A DNA stretch of 64,000 nt from Roseomonas gilardii subsp. gilardii. Lineage in GTDB: Bacteria; Pseudomonadota; Alphaproteobacteria; Acetobacterales; Acetobacteraceae. This document shows positions 10,525 through 20,633 of this stretch, piece by piece. The stretch is taken from assembly GCF_023078375.1 (NCBI RefSeq), contig NZ_CP095554.1, positions 1,364,001 through 1,428,000 of the forward strand, written 5' to 3'. The notes beneath the pieces were generated by a model. That model ran no database searches. It saw only the letters and a list, made by a program, of their open reading frames with translations, and was not told the origin of the DNA. The position numbers were made by a program, and so were the translations under genes. Numbering within the stretch: the stretch's first letter is position 1; each line of letters begins with the position of its first letter.

Positions 10525-13500
10525 TTGCGACTGGTCATCGATCTGCAAGGTGCGCAGGGAAGCAACGCCAAACGCGGCATTGGCCGCTATTCGCGTGAAC
10601 TTGCCCTGGCGATGGCGCGCGCTCCGCGCCAGCATGATGTCGTCGTGGCGCTGAACGGCGCGATGCTGGAAACCGCCGAGGATCTTTCGGCGCGCTTCTC
10701 GGCGCTTCTCCCCCCTCCCATCTTCGCTCCTGGTTCTCCGCCCCCACCTCGGCCGGGCCTTACGCGGCACAGGCCGCGCGCGTCTTGCGGGCCCAGTTCC
10801 TGGCCTCCCTGCAACCCGACATCGTTCATGTTTCGAGCATTTTTGAGGGGCTGGGCGACGAGGCGGTTACCTTCTCGCCGGCCGGTATCGAAAGATTGCC
10901 GCTGGTCGGTACCTGTCATGACCTGATTCCGCTGATCCGGCATAAGGACTACCTTGAAGGTCAAGGTGTCCTGGCGCCGCACAAACGTTGGTATTATGCA
11001 GGCCTCCACGAGATGTTCCTGGCCGAAGGCCTTCTGTCGAATTCAGAGTCGAGCCGTCAGGAGGCCATCACCTATCTGGGCTTTGATCCTGGAAAGGTGA
11101 CCAATATCCAGGCGGGGATCAGCCCGCTTTTCCGTCCGCCGGCACTGGCCGAGGACGAGGTTACCGTGCGTTTGGCACGCTACGGCATAGAGGCTCCCTA
11201 TATCCTCTTTGTCGGTGCCGGCGATCTGCGGAAGAACGAGCAGGGCTTCATCGAAGCCTATGCCCGGTTGCCGGCGGACCTGCGCGCGTTGCACCAACTG
11301 GTCCTCGTCGGGCATGTCGATGAGGGACGCCTTCACCGCGCCCTGGCGGCTTCCGGCACCCCCCCGGAAAACCTGCGGATCATCCCCTTTGTCCAGGAGG
11401 ATGACCTGCCCGTGCTGTACGGGCATTGCGCGGTCTTCGTCTTTCCTTCCCTGCACGAGGGTTTCGGCCTGCCGGCCGCGGAAGCCATGGCCTGCGGCGC
11501 TCCGGTCATCGCGAGCAACACGAGCAGCCTTCCGGAAGTGGTGGGCCTGGACGAGGCGCTGTTCGATCCGACCCAGCCGGCGGAGATCGCCAGGTGCATG
11601 GCCTGGGTCCTGCGGGACCCCGGGGTCCGGAAGCGCCTGTCGGCGCATGGCCTGCAGCAGGCACGCCGCTTCACCTGGGAAGCCTGTGCCGACCGCGCCT
11701 GGGATGCTCTGGAGCAGATCCAGGATCGCCGCGTGCGGCAGGGCCATGGGCGCGTCACGGCGTTGCAGCCGCTGCCCTCGCTGGCTTTCGTCTCGCCGCT
11801 GCCGCCGCAGGAAAGCGGCATCGCGGATTACAGCCGGAGCCTTCTGCCCGCGCTGTCGCGCCACTACGACATCACCCTGGTGAGCGAGCCGGGGCAGACC
11901 GACGATCCCTGGCTCGAAGCCGTCTTCCCGCAACTGGATGCCAGGCGTTTCCTGCAGCAGGATAAGAGCTTCGACCGTGTCCTGTACCAGGCCGGCTGCT
12001 CGGATTTCCATACCTTCCAGTATCGTGATCTCCTGCCCGTCCAGCCCGGCGTCACCGTCCTGCACGACGCCTTCCTGTCGAACCTCTGGAACTGGCTGGC
12101 GCATCACGAGGGAAGACCCGCCGACTTCCTGGCCCGGCTCTACCATTCCCACGGCTATCCCGCGCTTCACGACGAGGCGCGGCACGGGCGCGACGCAGCG
12201 GTGAGGCAGTATCCCTGTTGCCTGGATGTCCTGGACCAGTCGCTCTCGCTCATTCAGCATTCCGAGTACGGCCGCACGATCCTGGCCATGCATTTCGGGG
12301 ACGAGATCCGCGACAGGATCAAGATCATTCCGCTCTTGGCGCATGGCCGGGCCCGCCCGGACCGGAATGCCGCCCGCAAGGCCCTCGGCATCGGAGCGGG
12401 GGAGTTCCTGGTCTGCAGCTTCGGGATCGTCTCGTCCGCCAAGATGCCCGGGGCGATCCTGGAAGCCTGGCGTTCCATGTCCGGCGGAAACACGCGTCTC
12501 GTCTTCGTCGGGGCGCTCACCGGCGAACCGGAAGGTTTCGCGCTGCGCGACGGTGAACGCGACGGCGATGTCACAGTCACCGGTCGTGTCGGACAGGAGG
12601 AATACGACCAGTGGCTGGCAGCGGCGGATATCGCCGTTCAGCTCCGCCGCGATCTGCGTGGCGAGACCTCCGCCGCGATCACCGATTGCCTGTGCTTCGA
12701 GGTGCCGCTGATCGTGAACCGGCATGGCACGGCCACCGAATTGCCGGATGACTGTGCCTGGAAGCTGCCGGAGCAGTTCTCCGTCAAGGCGCTGGGCGAG
12801 GCGATCGGGCTGTTGCGCGGCGATGCGGAACTGCGCCGGAACCTGGCCCGGGCCGGCAGGGCCTATACCGAGCAGCGGCTTCGCCCGTCCCGGATCGCGC
12901 AGGAATACCATGCCGCGATCGAGGCGAGCTACGCGAAGCGGCTGCTGCCCTCGCTGGCCGGGGTCTCGCTCGGCCTTTCCCGCCTGCACGGGACACCCTG
13001 GCCGAGGGAGGAGGAGCTCTCCGCGGTATCGCAGAGCCTGGAGGCCAGCTTCCGGTCGGCGCCGCGACGCCGTCTCCTGATCGACATGTCGGAGATGGCG
13101 CGCTTCGATGCACGCTCCGGCATCCAGCGCGTGGTGCGGGAGGTGAGCAACCGTCTCCTGGCCTCCTCCGGCCATTACAGGCGCGTGGAGGCCGTCCGCT
13201 TCGATGGCGGCAGCCTGCGCCATGCCTATGAGGCCGCCACGCGGGTTCTGGGATGCCCGCCGCTCCCCCTGGCCGAGACGCCGCTCGACATGGGTGAGGA
13301 CGACACGCTGCTTTGCATCGACCTCAACCCGAAGATGACCGAGGCGGAGTTCACCGATCTGCGGCGGCGCAAGCTGGCGGGTCTGCGGCTGGTGCTGGTG
13401 GTCTACGACCTTCTGCCCATGCTGCGTCCGGACTGCTTTCCCGCCGGGATCGTGGAGGTCAGCGCCTGGTACAAGAGGATGCTCTCCATGGCCGACCATG

Positions 13501-14261
13501 CCATCTGCATCTCGCGCGCCGTGGCGGATGAGCTTTGCGGGTGGCTGGATACGGTGGCGGACGTCCGGGACAGGCCTCTGCCCATCGACTACTTCCATCT
13601 GGCCGGCGATTTCAGGGGTGAGGCCGCGATGGGCGAGCCCCCGGGTTCGATCCTGGCGGCCATGTCCTGCACCGCACGCCGCCCGACTTTCCTGATGACC
13701 GGCACCCTGGAACCGCGGAAGGGCTACAGGCAGGCCGTCGCCGCCTTCGAGCAGCTCTGGGCCGAGGGCGTGGATGTCGGCCTTCTGATCGTCGGCAAGG
13801 AAGGCTGGCAGATGTCGGATTTCGCCGAGCACCTGCGCACCCATCCTTACCTCGGCGGCAGGCTGCATTGGCTGGAGGGGGTTCGCGACGTCGATCTGCG
13901 ACGGCTCTATGGCATGAGCCACTGCCTGCTGATGGCGTCGGAGGGGGAGGGCTTCGGCCTGCCACTCGTCGAGGCGGCGCAGGCCAGCCTGCCGATCCTG
14001 GCGCGCGACCTGCCGGTCTTCCAGGAGGTGGCCGGCGAGCATGCGATGTATTTCTCGGGGCGCCAGCCGGAGGATCTGGCCGCCGCCCTGAAGCGCTGGC
14101 TGGAGGCCAAGGAGAGGGACAAGGTTCCGTCCTCGGCCCGGATCAGGACGCAGGACTGGGATGGGTCGGTCAGGCAGTTGCTGGATCGCCTCGCCGCACA
14201 GCAGCCCTACCGCCTCTGGGCGAGGGAGAACGCGGTTCCGGCGGCAGCCGGCTCCGCCTGA
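10525..14261 (+). pseudogene. Large multi-domain GT4 glycosyltransferase, frameshifted near 10710
   Basis: Read through one frameshift, this encodes about 1,245 residues with three successive glycosyltransferase-like modules. Module 1 (10525-11740) is GT4, with GIGRYSRELA at its start and HEGFGLPAAEAMACGAPVI at its donor site. A middle module (11770-12940) begins SPLPPQESGIADYSR. Module 3 (13070-14230) has SGIQRVVREVSNRLL, then GTLEPRKG and EGEGFGLPLVEAA. It would assemble a surface polysaccharide in the cytoplasm. The first 62 or so codons (TTG start at 10525) are in frame 1 and the rest in frame 3. The switch falls in a run of six C at 10710-10715, where one extra C restores a single reading frame. 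Without correction, only 10785-14261 is open for the main part. Confidence 0.85.
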
Positions 14262-14275
14262 GGCGGGCGGGGGGG

Positions 14276-15643
14276 TCAGCCCCCCGCCACCGTCAGCCCC
14301 TCGATCCGCAGCGTCGGGCTGTCGGTGCCCCGGCGGAAGCGCAAGTCGTTGGCCGGGGTCATGGCGAGGAACATCTCGCGCAGGTTGCCGGCGATGGTCA
14401 GGCCGCTGACCGGTTCGGCGAGCTGGCCGTCGCGGATCATGAAGCCGGCGGCGCCGCGGCTGTAGTCGCCGGTCAGGGTGTTGACGCCGTGGCCGATGAG
14501 TTCGGTGACGTAGAGGCCCTCGCGGAGATCGGCCATCAGCGCCTGGGGCGAGAGGGGGCCGGGTTCCAGCCACAGGTTGCTGGGGGCCGGGGAGGGTGGC
14601 GAGGAGGGGCCGCGCGCGGCGTGGCCGGTGGTGGGCAGGCCGAGTTGCCGGGCGGAGCGGGCGTCCAGGAGCCAGCTCCGGAGCGTGCCGTCCTCGACCA
14701 GGGCGAGGGAGGCGCCGGGCTGGCCTTCTCCGTCGAAGGGGCGGGAGCGCAGGGCGCGGGGCTTCGTGGGGTCGTCGCGGACGGTCAGGCCGCGGGCCAT
14801 GACCGGCTGGCCCATGCCGTCGCGCAGGAAGGAGGTGCCGCGCGCCACGGCGGCGCCGTTGAGCGCGCCGGCGAGGTGGCCAAGCAGCGAGGCGGCGACG
14901 CGGGGGGCGTAGACCACCGTGCGCCGCGCCGTGGCGGGGCGGCTGGGGTTCAGGCGGCGGACGGCGCGCTCGGCCACCTCGCGGCCCAGCATGGCGGGGT
15001 CGTCGAGGTCCGAGAGGTGGACGGTGGAGACGTGGTCGTAGTCGCGCTCCATCCCCGTGCCGTGGCCCGCCAGGGCGGTGATGGAGAGGTGGTGGGCGGA
15101 GCGCGCATAGGCGCCGGAGAAGCCGGTGGAGGTGACGAGCGCGACGTCGCGGTGCGACCAGCCGGCCTCGGCGCCCTCGGAATTGGTGATGCCGGGGATG
15201 GCCAGGGCGGCGTCCTCGGCCTGGGCGGCGCGGGCGGTCAGTTCCGCGACATCGGGGCGGGCGCCGCTGGTGAGGTCGAGCTCGGGCGGGGTGAATCTCG
15301 CCGGGTCGGGCAGGCCGGCGAAGCCGTCCTCCGGCACGGCGCGGGCCATGGCCACGGCCCGCTCGGCCAGGGCCGGGAAGGACAGGGGATCGGTGCCGGA
15401 GGTGGAGACGATCGCCTGCCGGCGGCCGGAGCGGCTGTGCAGGAAGACCCGCAGGCCGAGCTCCACGCCCTCGGCGCGCTCGATCCGCTCCACCTTGCCG
15501 AGACGGCGGGCGACGGAGAGGGTGGTGCCACGGATCAGCACCGCATCGGCTGAATCCGCCCCGGCCGCCCGCGCGGCGGCGACGAGGTCGCCCAGCCGCG
15601 CCAGATGGCTCTCCATCCGGCCCCCCATCCCGGCGGCGCTCAC
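14276..15643 (-). CDS. pmbA: TldE/PmbA-family metallopeptidase subunit
   Basis: The 455-residue protein is the PmbA (TldE) half of the TldD-TldE peptidase, which trims peptide precursors in the cytoplasm. As expected for TldE, it lacks the HExxxH zinc motif carried by TldD; a tldD gene is present in this window at 56959. Family features include ARRLGKVERIERAEG near the N-terminus and the long glycine-rich C-terminal half. The GTG at 15643 overlaps the TGA of the upstream M16 peptidase gene as GTGA, implying coupling. An ATG at 15616 is an alternative start. Confidence 0.88.
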   Translation of the reverse strand: MSAAGMGGRMESHLARLGDLVAAARAAGADSADAVLIRGTTLSVARRLGKVERIERAEGVELGLRVFLHSRSGRRQAIVSTSGTDPLSFPALAERAVAMARAVPEDGFAGLPDPARFTPPELDLTSGARPDVAELTARAAQAEDAALAIPGITNSEGAEAGWSHRDVALVTSTGFSGAYARSAHHLSITALAGHGTGMERDYDHVSTVHLSDLDDPAMLGREVAERAVRRLNPSRPATARRTVVYAPRVAASLLGHLAGALNGAAVARGTSFLRDGMGQPVMARGLTVRDDPTKPRALRSRPFDGEGQPGASLALVEDGTLRSWLLDARSARQLGLPTTGHAARGPSSPPSPAPSNLWLEPGPLSPQALMADLREGLYVTELIGHGVNTLTGDYSRGAAGFMIRDGQLAEPVSGLTIAGNLREMFLAMTPANDLRFRRGTDSPTLRIEGLTVAGG

Positions 15644-16905
15644 GCCGCCAGCTTCTCGGCGATGGTGGCGAGGGAGGGCACCTTGCCCATGGGGCCGAGG
15701 GCCGCGAGGGTGGGGGTGCCGCGGAAGGCACGGGCGGCGGCGGCCTGGACCTGTTCCACCGTCACGGCGGCGATCTTCGCCTTGGTTTCCTCGACCGGGA
15801 TGATGCGGCCATGGACCTGGAGCTGGCGGGCGAGCTGCTCGCAGCGGCTGCCGGTGGATTCCAGGGACATCAGGAGGGAGGCGCGGAGCTGGGCCTTGGC
15901 GCGGTTCAGCTCCTCCTCCGTCACGTCATGCTGGACGCGGCGGAGCTCCTCCAGCGTCACCGGGACGAGTTCGGCGGCCTGATCCTCCCCGGTGCCGGCA
16001 TAGATCGCGAACATGCCGCTGTCCCGGAAGGGGGAGTGGAAGGAGTAGATGGAATAGACGAGGCCGCGCTTCTCCCGGATCTCCTGGAACAGGCGGGAGG
16101 ACATGCCGCCGCCGAGCAGGCCGGACATCAGCATGGTCGGGTAGTGCATCGGGTCGCCATAGCCCGGGCCGGGGAAGCCCAGCACGACATGGACCTGGTC
16201 CAGCTCCCGCTCCTCGCGGAACTCGCCGCCGGTGTAGCGGGCGGGCTCGGCCTCGTGCACCTCTGGCACCGGGAGGTCGGCGAAGTGGCGGCCGACCATC
16301 TCCACCAGCGCCTCATGCTCCAGCGCCCCGGCGGCGGCGACCACCATGCGGGAGGGGCCGTAGTGGCGGCGCATGTAGTTGCGCAGCGCGTCGCGCGGCA
16401 TCTTCTCGATGATCGCGGCCGGGCCGAGGGTGGGGCGGCCCATGGCCTGGTTGCCGTAGGCGGTGGCCTGGAAGTGGTCGAAGACGATGTCGTCGGGCGT
16501 GTCGTTGGCCTGCCCGATCTCCTGCAGGATCACGCCGCGCTCACGCTCCACCTCCTCCGGCGCGAAGGAGGAATGGGTGAGGATGTCGCCCAGGATGTCG
16601 GCGGCGAGCGGCAGGTCGTCCTTGAGCACCTTGGCGTAGTAGGCGGTGTTTTCCCGCGCCGTGTAGGCGTTGAGGTGGCCGCCGACATCCTCGATCTCCC
16701 GCGCGATGGCGGCGGCGTCGCGGCGCTCGGTGCCCTTGAAGGCCATGTGCTCCAGGAAGTGGGAGACGCCGTTTTCCTCGGCGCGTTCGTCGCGCGTGCC
16801 GGCATGGACATAGGCGCCGATCGAGGCGGTCTCCACGCGGGGCATGGTGTCGGAAACGACGGTCAGGCCGTTGGGGAGGCGCGTCAGGCGCACGGCATCA
16901 CTCAT
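15640..16905 (-). CDS. M16-family zinc peptidase (mitochondrial-processing-peptidase-like)
   Basis: The 421-residue product is a pitrilysin-family (M16B) metallopeptidase. The inverted zinc motif HFLEH is at residues 49-53, and the distal glutamate ligand is E129 in VILQEI. Length and the GLVYSIYSFHSPFRDSGMF segment match single-domain bacterial homologues of the mitochondrial processing peptidase. The frame stays open far upstream, but homology begins at the ATG at 16905. In many alphaproteobacteria this gene lies directly beside thrC; here about 3.7 kb of other sequence separates the two. Confidence 0.92.
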   Translation of the reverse strand: MSDAVRLTRLPNGLTVVSDTMPRVETASIGAYVHAGTRDERAEENGVSHFLEHMAFKGTERRDAAAIAREIEDVGGHLNAYTARENTAYYAKVLKDDLPLAADILGDILTHSSFAPEEVERERGVILQEIGQANDTPDDIVFDHFQATAYGNQAMGRPTLGPAAIIEKMPRDALRNYMRRHYGPSRMVVAAAGALEHEALVEMVGRHFADLPVPEVHEAEPARYTGGEFREERELDQVHVVLGFPGPGYGDPMHYPTMLMSGLLGGGMSSRLFQEIREKRGLVYSIYSFHSPFRDSGMFAIYAGTGEDQAAELVPVTLEELRRVQHDVTEEELNRAKAQLRASLLMSLESTGSRCEQLARQLQVHGRIIPVEETKAKIAAVTVEQVQAAAARAFRGTPTLAALGPMGKVPSLATIAEKLAA

Positions 16906-17065
16906 GGGGGCGTTCGGTCTTCCATTCTTTCGGGGCCCGGCCCGGTCCTGGGCAGGGCGTGCTGTCCTATCCAGCGCAATGTAGGCGCGGCGGCCCGAAA
17001 CTGCGACGGGGCGGGGGCGAAAGGGCTGATCCGGCGGGTGGGCATGGCGTGGGGCATGGCGGGGG

Positions 17066-17617
17066 TCAGGCCCAGCCCAGGCGCAGGGAGCGCGGGATGC
17101 GGGCGCGGCCGGCGGCGGTGCGGTGCAGGGCGGCGAGGCCCCGCACCAAGCGGCGATACGGGGTGACGGTGCCGTAAGCACCTGTAAAGGGCGGAATCTT
17201 CGCGCAGGCGAGGGTTGCGGACAAATCCGGATCGGGCAGCAGCCAGGGCGGGCCGGGCAGGGCGGCGCGCAGGTCGAGCCGCCGGGCGAGCAGGATGAGG
17301 CCGAGGCCCAGAATGCGGTGGGCGCGGCGGGCGGCGCGGCAGATGCGGTGGGCCAGGGCGTGGAGAGGGTGGCCGGGCGGGGTGGTGGCGAGGGCGGTGA
17401 GCAGGCGTTGCCACAACCCGGCATGGGTGAGGCGGCGGAAATAGCGGGCGACCGTGCCGGGATTACCGAAGCGTTCCGGCAGGGCGGCCCAGGGGGACTG
17501 GGTGAGGGCGGCGTGGAAGATGGCGTCGAGGCGGTGGCGGCGGTCGGCGGGGCGGCCGGCGCCGGTGGGGTGGGTGGGGAGGTGGGGGGCGAGGGCGCGC
17601 CATTCCGCCTCGGTCAT
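17066..17617 (-). CDS. Transposase-like DUF4096-type protein (IS5-group N-terminal domain)
   Basis: The 183-residue product starts MTEAEWRALAPHLP and continues with GRPADRRHRLDAIFHAAL and FGNPGTVARYFRRLTHAGLW. This is the DNA-binding first part of IS5-type transposases. The DDE catalytic part is absent and the second half resembles nothing I recognise. No terminal inverted repeats or target duplications were seen, so this is either a decayed insertion sequence or a domesticated DNA-binding protein. The frame extends 26 codons further upstream, but the ATG at 17617 fits the domain start. It lies in the accessory segment between the M16 peptidase and thrC. Confidence 0.6.
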   Translation of the reverse strand: MTEAEWRALAPHLPTHPTGAGRPADRRHRLDAIFHAALTQSPWAALPERFGNPGTVARYFRRLTHAGLWQRLLTALATTPPGHPLHALAHRICRAARRAHRILGLGLILLARRLDLRAALPGPPWLLPDPDLSATLACAKIPPFTGAYGTVTPYRRLVRGLAALHRTAAGRARIPRSLRLGWA

Positions 17618-17752
17618 CGGGTGGAAGGGATGGGGGATTGGGAGGGGGCTGGGGCGCATGGGGGGAGGATGGCATAAGTGGGGGTGATTAGGCAAGTTTT
17701 CCTATTTGTGGGGGCTGCGGTTTTGTCTTTGTGGGTGTGTGGCCTGGGTGGT

Positions 17753-17805
17753 GGCCCCCGGGGGTAAGGCTCTGCCTCGCTCCTGGTCCCCCCGACACTG
17801 GGCTT
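17753..17805. repeat. Degenerate intergenic hairpin repeat (family A fragment)
   Basis: The sequence GGCCCCCGGGGGTAAGGCTC followed by a pyrimidine-rich tract matches the start of the hairpin repeats at 24694, 27714, 43978, 49146 and 58425. Only the first module is recognisable. The rest of the gap from 17618 to 17918 holds no credible gene. Confidence 0.5.
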
Positions 17806-17918
17806 GAATGGGTCGGCGGGGGCCGTCAGCCTGTGGTTTGATCCATGGGGGAGAAGCCGATCGGAATTGGCCGAGACGGGTGGGAGCAGACCTGCATTGG
17901 GGGCTGTGTGGCCAATGG

Positions 17919-18455
17919 CTATTCTGAGGGTCGGCTGAGGGACAACGGCTTGTGCCGTCTCGACGATGCCCAAGCCGTCTTGGTGCGGATGCCGATCCGG
18001 AACAGAACGAATTGCATCAATGGCGTGAAAACAAGCAGCGAAAACATGCCTGCTACGAAGATGGTTCCCAGTCCATCACGTGGTGCCAGCAGGTCGAAGA
18101 GCGTTGCAGAGATGCCAACGACCAGAAGCGTCCAGCAGGTCAGAGCCCCGACATAGATCCACTTCGGCTTGAGTGTTTGAACAGGCTGAGCTGGGCTATC
18201 AGCCATGATCCAGCCTACCCAGGCCGCCAAGCAGCCCGGCACAAAAAGAAGAACGATGGAAGACGTCACGCCAGTGATCAGACCGAGCAGGCCACCTGCA
18301 ACCGGTAGGATGAGGTAGGTCATGATAACCAGGGCCGGAAATGCACATCCTGTTGCATTTGGCTTGGCCGGAGGTGTGGCTATTTCACCAGGAACACCTG
18401 TTTGGCTCAGGGTGGGAACTCGATCATCGTCAGGCGAATTTTCACATCTGTTCAT
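17919..18455 (-). CDS. Hypothetical four-helix membrane protein
   Basis: The 178-residue product has a polar N-terminus of about 40 residues. Four hydrophobic segments follow at roughly 41-62, 64-84, 97-117 and 129-153, with a short basic tail. I recognise no family. The surrounding 17,840-18,520 is visibly less GC-rich and uses A/T-ending codons more often than its neighbours, which suggests recent acquisition. No strong ribosome-binding site precedes the ATG at 18455; an internal ATG before the first helix is an alternative. Existence is supported by the intact frame and the coherent membrane pattern. Confidence 0.6.
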   Translation of the reverse strand: MNRCENSPDDDRVPTLSQTGVPGEIATPPAKPNATGCAFPALVIMTYLILPVAGGLLGLITGVTSSIVLLFVPGCLAAWVGWIMADSPAQPVQTLKPKWIYVGALTCWTLLVVGISATLFDLLAPRDGLGTIFVAGMFSLLVFTPLMQFVLFRIGIRTKTAWASSRRHKPLSLSRPSE

Positions 18456-18597
18456 CGGTAACAGCCAACCGGGTCAGCAACTTCCAGTGCGGCAAGTGCA
18501 AGGGTTTTGTCCATAGACTGGAGGTATGGGGGGCCGAAGCACTACTTCGGCGCCGAAGGCCGGCAAGGCCTTCCGGGACGGCGCGACGGCGGCCAGA

Positions 18598-20444
18598 TCA
18601 ACGCAGCGGCAGGACGAGCGGCACTAAAAGCACGCTGACCGCCATCACCAGCACGGCGAGGGGCAGGCCGATGCGGAGGAAGTCGCCGAAGCGGTAGCGG
18701 CCCGGGCCCATGACGAGGGTGTTCACCGGGGAGGAGACGGGGGTCATGAAGGCGGCGGAGGAGGCCAGGGCCACGATCATGGCGAAGGGGTAGGGGGAGA
18801 GGCCGGTTTCCTGGGCGGTGGCGATGGCGACGGGGGCCATGAGCACCGCGGTGGCGGTGTTGGAGATGAAGAGGCCGGTCACGGCGGTCAGGGCGAAGAG
18901 GCTGGCCAGCAGGGCGTGGGGGCCGGCGGGGCCGACCGTGGCGATCAGGGCGTCGGCGGCGAGGGTGATGCCGCCGGTGCGCTGGAGGGCGAGGGAGAAG
19001 GGCAGCATGCCGACGATGAGGACCAGGCTGGGCCAGTGGATGGCGCGGTAGGCGCTGTCCATGTCCAGGCAGCGGAAGCCCAGCATGAGGAGGCCGGCGA
19101 TGAAGGCGGCCATGACGTTCGGGACCAGGCCGGTGACCATGAGCGCCACCATGACGGCGAGGCTGAGCAGGGCGTAGGGGGCGCGGGTGGCGGCGGGGGT
19201 GAGTTCCTCCAGGTCCTCCGGCTGGTTCAGCAGGAGGAGGTCGCGGCGGCCGCGCTGGGAGCGGCGGATATCCGCCCAGGGGCCGACCACCAGGAGGGAG
19301 TCGCCGGCCTGGAGGGGCTTTTCCAGCATGCCTTCGTCCAGCGGGGCGTTGCCGCGGCGCAGCCCGGCCACGGTGAGGCCGAGGCGGGAGCGCAGCTTCG
19401 CCTCCAGCACCGACTTGCCGACGAGTTCGGCGCCGGGGGTGACGATCATCTCGGCGATGCCGACGGCGCGGGGGCGCTGGGCGAGGTCGGAGCGCTCGAT
19501 GGGCAGGGGCTGGAGGCCCAGGCGCTGGGCGATCTCCGCCAGGGCTTCCGGCGTGGCGGGGAGTTCCACCAGCAGCTCGTCGCCCGCGCGCAGCACCGTC
19601 TCGGCGGTGGGGCTGAAGATTTCCGTGCCGAAGCGGGCGGGGCGTTCGACGGCCATGACGTTGAGGCCGTGGCGGGCGCGCAGGGCCAGCTTGTCGAGGC
19701 GCTGGCCGGCCAGGGAGGAGCCGGCGCGCAGGCGTAGGCGGTGGGTGCGGTCCTGAAGGCTGTAGTCCTCGACCAGTTGGCGCAGGGTGGTGTGGGCGCC
19801 CTGCCGGGACGCATGGGGGGGCCGTCCTCGGCCAGGGCGCCGGAGAGCCAGCGGCGGGCGAGCAGCATGTAGCCCGTGCCGAGCAGGAGGATGGGCAGGC
19901 CGAAGGGGGTGAAGGCGAAGAAGCCGAAGCCGGGCAGGCCCTGCCGCGTCAGCTCCGCCTGGACCACGAGGTTGGGGGCGGTGGCGACGAGGGTGAGCAT
20001 GCCGCTGATGAGGGCGGCGGTGCTGAGCGGCATCATGAGCTGGCCGGGCGGGATGCGGAGGCGGGCGCAGATGCGCAGCACCACGGGGATGAAGATGGCC
20101 ACCACGCCGGTGGAGCTCATCACCGAGCCGGTGAGGCCCACGATCAGCATGAGCAGCACGAGCAGGCGGGTCGGGCTGCCATGGGCGCGGGCGAGCAGCC
20201 AGTCGCCGAGCTGGCGGGCGATGCCGGTGCGGACGAGGCCCTCGCCGACGACGAAGAGGGCGGCCACCAGGAGGACGCTGGAATCGCCGAAGCCGGCCAG
20301 GGCCTCCGGCACCGTGACGGTGCCGGTGAGCGGCAGGAGGAGGAGCATGAGCAGGGCCACCACATCCGTGCGGGGGCGGCCGGTGACGAACATGCCGATG
20401 GCCAGGCCGAGGAGGCCCAGCACCATGGCGAGCGAGGCGGTCAT
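18598..20444 (-). pseudogene. SLC13/DASS-family anion transporter with RCK_C domains, frameshifted near 19818
   Basis: Corrected, this is a roughly 614-residue sodium/anion (dicarboxylate or sulfate-like) symporter of the inner membrane. The N-terminal half (20444 to about 19830) has membrane helices and the SSTGVVAIFIPV motif. Two TrkA_C (RCK_C) regulatory domains occupy the middle, and the C-terminal half (18598-19150) has SNTATAVLMAP. The first part reads in one frame to about 19822 and the rest in another. They join cleanly if one G is added to the run of seven G at 19815-19821, giving the RCK-like segment LRQLVEDYSLQDRTHRLRLR. As sequenced the gene is split; a base-call error is the simplest cause. 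Confidence 0.85.
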
Positions 20445-20633
20445 CGGGGGCCGGGGAGGGGGCGGTGTCGCGATTCGGGAATGGGCATGCCGGTCCTTCC
20501 GCCGCCGGGGGCGCCCGGCCCGGGCTGTTCTCCCTGGGGGCGGCCCGGTCGTTTCCGGGGCGGGACTATCCCATTCCGCGGTTCGGCGGAACCGGGCTGG
20601 TTCCGCCGGCCTGGTCGGATCAGGTTTGCCTAA

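Noticed and set aside
11043-15731. Very long minus-strand open frame opposite the glycosyltransferase and through pmbA
   Set aside because: It is the mirror of strongly GC-biased codons in real genes. Its translation is Arg/Pro/Gly-rich with no family features, while the other strands carry clear domains.
17066-17695. Complete insertion sequence
   Set aside because: Only the N-terminal transposase-like domain is present; the catalytic DDE part, terminal inverted repeats and target duplications are not seen.
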